DNA of 13,283 nt from CAYJMQ01 sp964392415. Lineage in GTDB: Bacteria > Bdellovibrionota > JACOXK01 > 2-02-FULL-40-11. The position numbers and the translations under genes were made by a program. Location of the stretch: assembly GCA_964392415.1 (NCBI GenBank), contig CAYMPL010000053.1, positions 1-13,283 of the forward strand. Direction: 5' to 3'. Shown in pieces: positions 5,958-11,848 of this stretch; position 1 is the first letter of the stretch, and each line of letters opens with the position of its first letter. The notes under the pieces are model-generated. The model did not search any database. It worked only from the letters and a program-made list of their open reading frames with translations, and was not told the origin of the DNA.

Positions 5958-6089
5958 TGTGGCACCAAGCTTGCAGAAGAATATGGATGGGCTGTTCGCT
6001 ACTATTTTCATGGGGAGATCAGTACGAGTCAGTGCCAAAATTTTCTAAAGCGCCAAAAATTGTTACTTTCAAAGTTGGATAGAGAATGA
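5958..6089 (+). pseudogene. Possible gene remnant between mntA and the VWA gene
   Basis: A plus-strand frame with no usable early start codon runs from 5958 to a TGA at 6087-6089. It translates to protein-like sequence beginning CGTKLAEEYGWAVRYYFHGE and ending LKRQKLLLSKLDRE, and its stop overlaps the next gene's ATG. The amphipathic, non-repetitive composition suggests the C-terminal scrap of a former gene. It is short enough to be chance, and I recognise no family. Confidence 0.25.
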
Positions 6090-8905
6090 AATTATTTGAG
6101 ATAGTAAAATTTAATTTAAAGCGGCTCTTAAGTATATCATTCTGTCTGGTTGCCATGGGGTTCTGCAGTGAAGTCTATGCGGATGGACCACTCGATATCG
6201 CTGTCATTTTGGATGACTCTTTGAGCATGCTTGATAACATCCTTTACAAAGATGGCTCAACCATACGATCAACGAGAAAAATAGATATTTTAAAAGCACA
6301 TATGGCCCCTTGGATTGAATCAAGGCTTGAAAAGGGAGATAACGTATACCTCACTGGCCTTGTTCCGCGCCAGGCAGCCGAAAAAAAAGTCCTTGTTACT
6401 GAAGAGATGAAATATTGGGACAATGATTCTAAATTTGTTCCTTATCCTTCGGAATCAATTGGAAAAACCATAGAGATTCGAGAATACAGTCGGGACCCTT
6501 ATCCTGGCGTTTTAGAAACTGAAATGCGCTATGTTGCTTTTGTACCAGAGCTTGAAAAGTTTATGAAGGAATTTTCACCCTATATGGATATTACGCCTCT
6601 GGGTTATTCCATTTATGAGGTCAGCAAATGGCTCAACAGTCAGACTCCAAAAGAAAAAAAATCCAGGATGCGCGTATTGACAGTGACTGATGGGATCGAC
6701 TTTTTCGGTGCAGAGAGCACCTGTGAAAATATCGATCGTATTGATCAAGAGAATCTTCTCTCAAAAGAGCAGATTTCGCTGCATTTGATATATTTTCTGC
6801 CAAAAGATGCGCATGAACTAAAAGATACAGATACTCAAACAAAAAAACTGATAGAAGAAGCCAGTCGTATTGAAAAAGATTATCTCACCAAAGTTTTAGA
6901 ATGCACAAAAGAGATGCGTGATTGGGTACGTGTTGATGTCATTGAGGAAGGGCATGATTTGAAAGAGCTTATCGAAACGAAGACTTTTGAACCCAAATCT
7001 GAAGAAATTATAGATGAGAAACAAGACGACGTTATCGAAATCTTTAACGAAGATATTGAAGAGATGGAGAAAATTGTTGATGAAAAAGAAATAACGCTAG
7101 AAGAGCTTAAAAAAGAAATCCAAGATCTTGATTTAAAACCAATCGCAGGTTCAACGCTTAATTATATTAACGATCAGAATTTATTTTTTACGATATCTCC
7201 AGATGAAGAATCAATTATAGATAAAGACAAAGAACTCATCTTTTTTGTTTTGAGAGAGACCGGATCCAATAATTTTTCTCTGATTCCCTTGACCACAGTC
7301 GCTATTCCATCGCTCCAATATAAATGGATGCGTTCTTCCGACGGCATGATGCAAGGCGGATATGACTATGTGATATTTAATGATACACCCTATTTACTTC
7401 TTGAAGGCATTGATTCAGAAAAGAATAAAAAAGCGATCTGGATAAATCTTCTCTCCTTTACGACAGAACAAGAAAAAGATCTTGGATCTTATAATAAAAC
7501 GACCTATGCGCACATTCATTCTGAATCAAATGATTTAGGGCTTTTGGTACGCCCTGATATTTTAGAAAAACCATGGCATTATATTCAAGTGCCTCCGGGA
7601 TCGTATTCTTATCGAAAAATCATTCATTCTGATGGAGGCGAAAGCTATCTGGAGGTTAAAATTAATGAAAATGCAACTGTTTCTATAATAGAACTGCCAC
7701 CTATGCCTGAAGAATTTAGAAATATTAAGTTATTCCAATCGCGTTTTGAGTTTTCGGGACCTGATACGTATGATTTTTTTGCTAATGGATTTCAGCATAT
7801 TGCCTTGGATTTAAGAAAAAAAAGATGGGTAAAAAAAGACACTTTTGCACAACTTTTTGCGCATGCTGAATCTTTAGGTATCCTTCCAGAGGGGGGGATT
7901 TATGAGGATCGGTTGTCTTCAAATGAGCTAAATTCAATTAGGATAAAACTTAAAACCACTGATCCCGAATTGTTCCAAGCATATTTAATTCAATTTGACA
8001 GAACCAAGCAATTGTCTGATGGCTTTGTAAAGTACGAGCAGCTTATTGAAATCGATGCGATCAAAGAAAATAGGGAACTTCTAAAATTTGGAGAACCATT
8101 TGGTAATTATCAAGACACAAATTTTTTGTTTGGATATACACCCAATGAATTAATTGCCTTGGGAAAATTAAATGATCAACATAAGCTTTTGATCACCATC
8201 TATAGTCGTGGCCGTCATTATGGTAACGTTGTTGATTATACGCCCTATTTTGACAATATCGAAGGGAATCCTATAAAAAAAATATATATAAAAGATTTTG
8301 GGGTTCTTCATGATAAACTTATTTTAGATTTAGAATACGATGGTGAAATTTCTAGAATCGTTTATGACATCGTTGGGAATAAAATTATAGATGGCAGCCC
8401 AAAAAGTAAAAGCAAATTTCAAGATATCAATTTAAGTGATTTACGGGATAACAGCGGTGTTTCAGGCATATCGGTTGAAGCGGTCTTTCCAGACAAAAAT
8501 GCAATGTACCGAGAAGTTACCACAACAACTACAATGCAAATTTCCAATTTAAACGCTCATTTAAATGGGGGACGGAGCTTTGAAAGCCCAACACGTCCAT
8601 TTCTTGATAAATTTTTTGATGAAATTATTCCATATGAAAGTCGTCATCCAGAACTTAAAAAAAAGCTAGATTCTGATATTTATTCTTTAGATGATGATGA
8701 AGATATTCCTTTTCGAGTAAAAGGCCTAACTCACGTTGATAAAGCAACGCTTCCTGGGAAAGAAATCATAACCTTTTATTTTTACAAATTAAATGATGAA
8801 TCACTAAAAACAAAATCATATAGGCTCTTATATATCCATCTTGACGGACAGTCATATTATGGATTTCTAAAGAGATCGTATGTGGAAAAGTTTATCGTAG
8901 ATTGA
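6086..8905 (+). CDS. Large exported protein with N-terminal von Willebrand A domain
   Basis: A 939-residue exported protein. Residues 1-32 are a signal peptide (charged start, hydrophobic 14-27, cleavage near VYA-DG). A von Willebrand factor A domain follows at about 36-240. The metal-ion-dependent adhesion site is complete: D43-x-S45-x-S47 in ILDDSLSM, Thr170 in DITPLG, and Asp202 in TVTDGIDFFG. Such domains bind protein ligands or partners through Mg2+. Residues about 300-350 are a very acidic Glu/Lys/Ile segment likely to be coiled coil. From about 355 to the end the sequence is rich in alternating beta-like strands, aromatics and Asp/Asn, with no motif I recognise and no C-terminal membrane anchor or sorting signal. 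Base composition is visibly more A+T-rich than in the rml genes, which suggests separate acquisition. It follows the toxin-antitoxin pair by 132 bases. The function is unknown; surface adhesion or scaffolding is a guess. Confidence 0.85.
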   Translation: MKLFEIVKFNLKRLLSISFCLVAMGFCSEVYADGPLDIAVILDDSLSMLDNILYKDGSTIRSTRKIDILKAHMAPWIESRLEKGDNVYLTGLVPRQAAEKKVLVTEEMKYWDNDSKFVPYPSESIGKTIEIREYSRDPYPGVLETEMRYVAFVPELEKFMKEFSPYMDITPLGYSIYEVSKWLNSQTPKEKKSRMRVLTVTDGIDFFGAESTCENIDRIDQENLLSKEQISLHLIYFLPKDAHELKDTDTQTKKLIEEASRIEKDYLTKVLECTKEMRDWVRVDVIEEGHDLKELIETKTFEPKSEEIIDEKQDDVIEIFNEDIEEMEKIVDEKEITLEELKKEIQDLDLKPIAGSTLNYINDQNLFFTISPDEESIIDKDKELIFFVLRETGSNNFSLIPLTTVAIPSLQYKWMRSSDGMMQGGYDYVIFNDTPYLLLEGIDSEKNKKAIWINLLSFTTEQEKDLGSYNKTTYAHIHSESNDLGLLVRPDILEKPWHYIQVPPGSYSYRKIIHSDGGESYLEVKINENATVSIIELPPMPEEFRNIKLFQSRFEFSGPDTYDFFANGFQHIALDLRKKRWVKKDTFAQLFAHAESLGILPEGGIYEDRLSSNELNSIRIKLKTTDPELFQAYLIQFDRTKQLSDGFVKYEQLIEIDAIKENRELLKFGEPFGNYQDTNFLFGYTPNELIALGKLNDQHKLLITIYSRGRHYGNVVDYTPYFDNIEGNPIKKIYIKDFGVLHDKLILDLEYDGEISRIVYDIVGNKIIDGSPKSKSKFQDINLSDLRDNSGVSGISVEAVFPDKNAMYREVTTTTTMQISNLNAHLNGGRSFESPTRPFLDKFFDEIIPYESRHPELKKKLDSDIYSLDDDEDIPFRVKGLTHVDKATLPGKEIITFYFYKLNDESLKTKSYRLLYIHLDGQSYYGFLKRSYVEKFIVD

Positions 8906-8916
8906 TATAGATGCTT

Positions 8917-10035
8917 CTAAAAGCCCTTGAGAAATTCCTCCCGGGCGAGCTGGATCAGCGATCGACTATAATAAGCGGTCTTTTTTAAATTCTTAGTCGT
9001 GGTTTCAAGAAAGATTTTCTTTTCTTTTGCCGTTAAACGCGATTCTTTTTCAATAGTCTCGATGGGATAATGCGCTTTCGGGCTTCGCGGCAGATCAATC
9101 GAGGGATCCAAAAACGATCTCCCAAAATAGGCGTAGCAAAGGTTTCCGATGGTGGTGGAATGACGATTCGAAAAATCAGCCGCATGTTTGGCAATGAGAA
9201 ACGCGCTGGAACTCGACATAAAATCGGCTCCTTGGAGCGCGGAGATGAATTTCCTCTCTAATTTCCCAGAGATCTCTTTTTTAAGTCGGTAAACAGCATA
9301 ATCTTCATAGAGATAATGATAGTTGGCAATGATTTGAGTGGTTCGCGCGACGAACTGTTTAAAATGAAAAATGTCTTCCCATGAGAGAAAGCTGGGAGTC
9401 AAAATCTGACTGCTGTGATAAGGCTGCCCCAAATCCTGCACATAGTGAAGCGACCAGGCCAAAAAGCGAAACGCCCAGTACGGTTCGGAAACGTTATAGG
9501 CTGTTTCTGCGAGGTCATAAAAAATCTGTGCCCGTTTGAGAGCCTCCCCCATCGCTCTCATCGGAACATGAAAGGTCCGCCACGGGGCTTTCATCGACCA
9601 CTTTTTAAAATAGAGATGGCGGAAGCCCTGGCTTGTCGGGCCTGTGTATCCCCCCATATATTTCTGGTCTTTGGAGAGATTTGGGGAGAGATTTGGCGAG
9701 AGATTTAAATCCTGATCCATTCCCCAATCGGGTTCATCCGTATAATTGATTAAGATTGTGCTTGCTGGGACATTTTTCTTAATGTCTTTAAATCCGATGA
9801 CTGTTTTAGGATTCAGTTGATATTGGTTTAGAAAATCGGACTTTGTGAAATCTTTTGAAAAAGCCTTTGCCAGAAATTGTTCAAATGAAGTGACTTTTAT
9901 CGGCATCGAAAGCCAGGAGACATCTTGAACAATAAAGGAGGTCATTAAATCGTGACGTTTCCAGGCAAACGTTGTGGAGGGAATACAAGTGATGAAACAA
10001 ATGAGGAGAGCCAAATGATGTTGACAAAGTGTCAT
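8917..10035 (-). CDS. Exported zinc-dependent phospholipase C/P1-nuclease-fold protein
   Basis: From the start chosen here the product has 372 residues: a signal peptide (1-24, cleavage TFA-WKRHD) and a helical trinuclear-zinc domain. The set of expected ligands is complete: Trp25 at the mature N-terminus, His28, Asp103, His140, His197/Asp201/His207 in HYVQDLGQPYH, and His240/Glu244 in HYLYE. The spacings H-x3-D-x5-H and H-x3-E match Bacillus cereus phospholipase C. The family cleaves phosphodiesters in phospholipids or nucleic acids outside the cytoplasm; the substrate cannot be told here. The frame stays open to GTG 10152, but codons upstream of 10035 are read through a dispersed repeat. 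ATG 10035 lies in the repeat's terminal arm, so the first five residues come from it, and no properly spaced Shine-Dalgarno is seen. It converges on the VWA gene with an 11-base gap. Confidence 0.8.
   Translation of the reverse strand: MTLCQHHLALLICFITCIPSTTFAWKRHDLMTSFIVQDVSWLSMPIKVTSFEQFLAKAFSKDFTKSDFLNQYQLNPKTVIGFKDIKKNVPASTILINYTDEPDWGMDQDLNLSPNLSPNLSKDQKYMGGYTGPTSQGFRHLYFKKWSMKAPWRTFHVPMRAMGEALKRAQIFYDLAETAYNVSEPYWAFRFLAWSLHYVQDLGQPYHSSQILTPSFLSWEDIFHFKQFVARTTQIIANYHYLYEDYAVYRLKKEISGKLERKFISALQGADFMSSSSAFLIAKHAADFSNRHSTTIGNLCYAYFGRSFLDPSIDLPRSPKAHYPIETIEKESRLTAKEKKIFLETTTKNLKKTAYYSRSLIQLAREEFLKGF
9674..9706. repeat. 12-bp tandem repeat within the phospholipase-like gene
   Basis: The unit GAGAGATTTGGG occurs 2.75 times in a row (9674-9685, 9686-9697 with one change, 9698-9706). 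On the minus strand it encodes the repeated LSPN tetrapeptide (NLSPNLSPNLS, residues about 111-121), between the Asp103 and His140 zinc ligands. The unit is a multiple of three, so copy-number change would lengthen the loop without a frameshift. Confidence 0.8.
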
Positions 10036-10108
10036 CCTGAGGGCGAAGCCCGAAGGATCTCTGACGGAGATTCCTCGCACTTTGTGCTCGGAATGACACT
10101 TTGTCAAC
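10020..10108. repeat. Cloverleaf-like dispersed repeat, copy 1
   Basis: Perfect 16-bp terminal inverted repeats, GTTGACAAAGTGTCAT (10020-10035) and ATGACACTTTGTCAAC (10093-10108), enclose three small hairpins: GGGC-GAA-GCCC, an imperfect GGATCTC/GAGATTCC stem, and GCAC-TTT-GTGC (10077-10087). The core GTCAT...AATGAC (10031-10097) is shared with a second copy at 11725-11793. It contains no gene. It lies between the divergent phospholipase-like and rodZ genes, and its minus-strand arm provides the ATG used for the former. Confidence 0.8.
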
Positions 10109-10174
10109 GTCCTGTTAGCCATAGGAGGGTTATAGCGAAGGGAAATGCCCACGTCCAGGATATTTCAAAAAAAA

Positions 10175-10202
10175 TTGTAAAAGAAAAAACGTATGCTATA
10201 GA
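10175..10202 (+). promoter_or_regulatory. Candidate promoter for rodZ
   Basis: TTGTAA (10175-10180), a 16-base spacer, and TATAGA (10197-10202) preceded by TGC form an extended -10 promoter. Transcription would begin near 10209. If so, the ATG at 10202 cannot be the start of the next gene, and an ATG at 10211 or 10217 is used on a very short leader. Confidence 0.45.
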
Positions 10203-10216
10203 TGGAATCTATGGAG

Positions 10217-10945
10217 ATGGTGGGGGAGACCCTGGGTCAGTTTCTCAAACGTGAAAGGGAATCGCGAAATATTGCGATAGAAGAGGTCGAAAAAATCACG
10301 AAGTATCACCGTTCGCGGATTGAGGCGCTGGAAGGGGATCATCACGATCAGTTACCCTCTCCTCCCTATGTCAGGGGGATGCTGCGATCGCTCGCAAAGT
10401 ATTATGGTTTGGATATCACAGATCTTCTGATCCGATATGAGGATTTTTTAAATTCACAAAAAAAAGAAGCGCCTCTCCCCCCGATGGAGGAAATCCGGAT
10501 TCCTCTGTATAAGAAAAAATATTTTCTCGTTTCTGTCTTTGCTATCCTCTTTTTGGCTTCCGCCATGGCGGCGTTTTTTTTAATTCGTCATCAATATATG
10601 CCGGTAATGCCGGTTGTGCCATCTCCATCGATTCCCGTGCCCTCTCTAACTGCTCCGCCTGTCGTTACGCCTGTTTCTGACAAGAAGTATCGGGTAGGGG
10701 TGAAGGCTTCCCAGGGTGTTTGGATCAAAGTTCAAATTGACGCGGATCCTCCCTATCATTTTAATCTTAAAGAAGGGGGATCCATTCAGTTAAATGGCAA
10801 CAAAGCGGTCCGGTTTTTCGTGTCTGATGCGACTGCGCTTAAACTTACTTATAATGATAAAGAGGTTACAGAGATTCCCTCAGGTCCCGCCACCTTTGTA
10901 TTTCCACAGAGCGCTAGTGGAAAAGAAGAAGAAGCGGATAAATAA
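10217..10945 (+). CDS. rodZ: RodZ-like membrane-anchored HTH protein
   Basis: RodZ links the MreB cytoskeleton to the elongation machinery and sets rod shape. The 242-residue product has a cytoplasmic helix-turn-helix of the HTH_25 type at about 4-72 (ETLGQFLKREREsRN, then PPYVRGMLRSLAKYYGLD). A basic, Pro-rich linker leads to one membrane segment at about 102-123 (FLVSVFAILFLASAMAAFF). A Pro/Val/Ser-rich periplasmic spacer follows, and then a C-terminal beta domain from about 160 (SQGVWIKVQID..., DUF4115-like). The frame opens at ATG 10202, but that codon overlaps the candidate -10 box. Relatives begin close to the LGQFLKRERE block, so I chose 10217; 10211 and GTG 10220 remain possible. The last 32 bases overlap the convergent kinase-like gene. 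A Gly-Lys-Glu-rich tail ends the protein. Confidence 0.8.
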   Translation: MVGETLGQFLKRERESRNIAIEEVEKITKYHRSRIEALEGDHHDQLPSPPYVRGMLRSLAKYYGLDITDLLIRYEDFLNSQKKEAPLPPMEEIRIPLYKKKYFLVSVFAILFLASAMAAFFLIRHQYMPVMPVVPSPSIPVPSLTAPPVVTPVSDKKYRVGVKASQGVWIKVQIDADPPYHFNLKEGGSIQLNGNKAVRFFVSDATALKLTYNDKEVTEIPSGPATFVFPQSASGKEEEADK

Positions 10946-11555
10946 CTATAGCAGTTGCGATTGGAATCGTTAAATTGTCATCCATTTGTTTCGTTGAAAA
11001 AAGCTCCGCGAAAGTGGCTGCCAATCCCCCCGCCACACTCATATAGGGGAGCGCGTTTGAGGTTACTCCATAAAGCGTAAGCACCACAAAGATTAAAACG
11101 GAACAGACAACGAAACAGGCAAGCGAGCCCTGAAGCGATTTTCCTTTAATGATGCTTTCCGTTCCAAATCTTAAACCGATAACGCAGGCTGCCGCATCAC
11201 CAAAAGCAAGACAAAGAATAGAAAGAATCGCAACAGGTTTTGGAAAGAGCGCGACAACCAGGAAAAAGGCGAAAACAAAATAAGCCATACTGCTGACAGT
11301 TCCAAGTTCACGCTTTCGCATGAGTGGACCAAAGACAGAGGCAACGAGCCGATTCAGCGGCCGCCATTTTAGTCTTAAAATATCAAGAAGAATAACTGGT
11401 CCCCCAATCAGGGCAATTAAAAGGAGAGCTGTTTCGCGCTCTGGATAAACAAAGGCATAGAGATATGCCATAAAGAGCATCATTCCAACGTGCCATAACT
11501 TTCTCAAAGCCTGAATGTCTCCTGATGTACCCATGACGTCTCTATATGAAAGCAT
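10914..11555 (-). CDS. CTP-dependent polyprenol/diacylglycerol kinase family membrane protein
   Basis: A 213-residue integral membrane protein with about six hydrophobic segments. It carries the marks of the Dgk1/Sec59 branch of the CDP-alcohol/cytidylyltransferase-like superfamily: R-K-x-x-H near the N-terminus (RKLWHVGM), GDAAACVIGLRFG in the middle followed by the KGKSLQGSLACF block, and a late AELFSTKQMDDNLTIPI block. Members phosphorylate dolichol, diacylglycerol or phytol-type alcohols with CTP, usually for lipid salvage or glycan-carrier recycling; the substrate here is unknown. The ATG at 11555 has no Shine-Dalgarno. An ATG at 11534 (residue 8) with GAG about 9 nt upstream is an alternative and keeps all motifs. 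Its 3' end overlaps the rodZ end tail to tail by 32 bases. Confidence 0.75.
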   Translation of the reverse strand: MLSYRDVMGTSGDIQALRKLWHVGMMLFMAYLYAFVYPERETALLLIALIGGPVILLDILRLKWRPLNRLVASVFGPLMRKRELGTVSSMAYFVFAFFLVVALFPKPVAILSILCLAFGDAAACVIGLRFGTESIIKGKSLQGSLACFVVCSVLIFVVLTLYGVTSNALPYMSVAGGLAATFAELFSTKQMDDNLTIPIATAIVIYPLLLLFH

Positions 11556-11637
11556 TTTCTGTGCCAGGGGAGGATATCTTCATCCAATTATTAAAAAAGG
11601 TTAATGATTCCATAATATTATTTTAAATGATCTCCTC

Positions 11638-11666
11638 TGACATATATAATGTCATATATTGTCATT
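11638..11666. promoter_or_regulatory. Overlapping TGACAT palindromes (operator-like)
   Basis: TGACATATATAATGTCA (11638-11654) is an inverted repeat with 6-bp arms and a 5-base spacer. The right arm continues as a near copy, ATGTCATATATTGTCAT (11649-11665). Three TGTCA-type half-sites at about 10-12 base spacing around a TATAAT (11645-11650) look like a binding site for a dimeric regulator. The regulator and the controlled gene are unknown. Confidence 0.4.
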
Positions 11667-11724
11667 TAGGGAAGATTATTACTCAGTTTCTAGACAGGTG
11701 GGAAAAGGGGTTCTCACTTAGGGG

Positions 11725-11793
11725 GTCATTCTGAGGGACGAAGTCCCGAAGAATCTCCGACGTAGATTCCTCGCGCTTCGCGCTCGGAATGAC
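11725..11793. repeat. Cloverleaf-like dispersed repeat, copy 2
   Basis: GTCATTC (11725-11731) and GAATGAC (11787-11793) close a 69-base element of the same family as the copy at 10031-10097. Its internal hairpins are GGGAC-GAA-GTCCC and GCGC-TTC-GCGC (11773-11783), with an imperfect GAATCTC/TAGATTC stem between. Relative to copy 1, base changes occur on both sides of the stems, so pairing is kept. It lies 55 bases upstream of the selA ATG. It lacks the long 16-bp outer arms of copy 1. Confidence 0.8.
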
Positions 11794-11848
11794 ATTTGAC
11801 AGGCTTTTGCACTTGATTTTGTGAATATTCTTGATATCCCCATCCAGT

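Larger units (their letters stand above)
11556..11848. other. Intergenic regulatory stretch between the divergent kinase-like and selA genes
   Basis: No gene is seen here. The left half is A+T-rich and holds nested TGACAT/ATGTCA palindromes (11638-11666) around a TATAAT. The right half holds copy 2 of the cloverleaf repeat (11725-11793). A perfect TTGACA (11796-11801) lies just after the repeat, but no good -10 box occurs at normal spacing before selA. Both flanking genes must be transcribed from within this stretch. Confidence 0.5.

Noticed and set aside
10031..10097. A tRNA gene, suggested by the cloverleaf-like fold
   Set aside because: There is no T-loop TTCRA, no CCA end and no recognisable anticodon arm with conserved flanking bases. 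A related copy occurs upstream of selA, so it is a repeat family.
10036..10152. N-terminal extension of the phospholipase-like protein to GTG 10152 or ATG 10122
   Set aside because: The added residues are the repeat read as protein and would put about 30 polar residues before the signal peptide. The extension cannot be excluded, because no start has a good ribosome-binding site.
9952..10254. A 100-codon plus-strand frame over the 5' part of the phospholipase-like gene and the cloverleaf repeat
   Set aside because: It is antisense to a real gene, continues through the repeat, and runs into rodZ out of frame.
10020..11793. A CRISPR array, suggested by two similar palindromic repeats
   Set aside because: Only two copies about 1.6 kb apart, with genes between them and no regular spacers. 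They are dispersed hairpin repeats.
11796..11828. A sigma70 promoter for selA from the perfect TTGACA at 11796-11801
   Set aside because: No acceptable -10 hexamer is found 16-18 bases downstream; the best A+T-rich hexamer is about 21 bases away.
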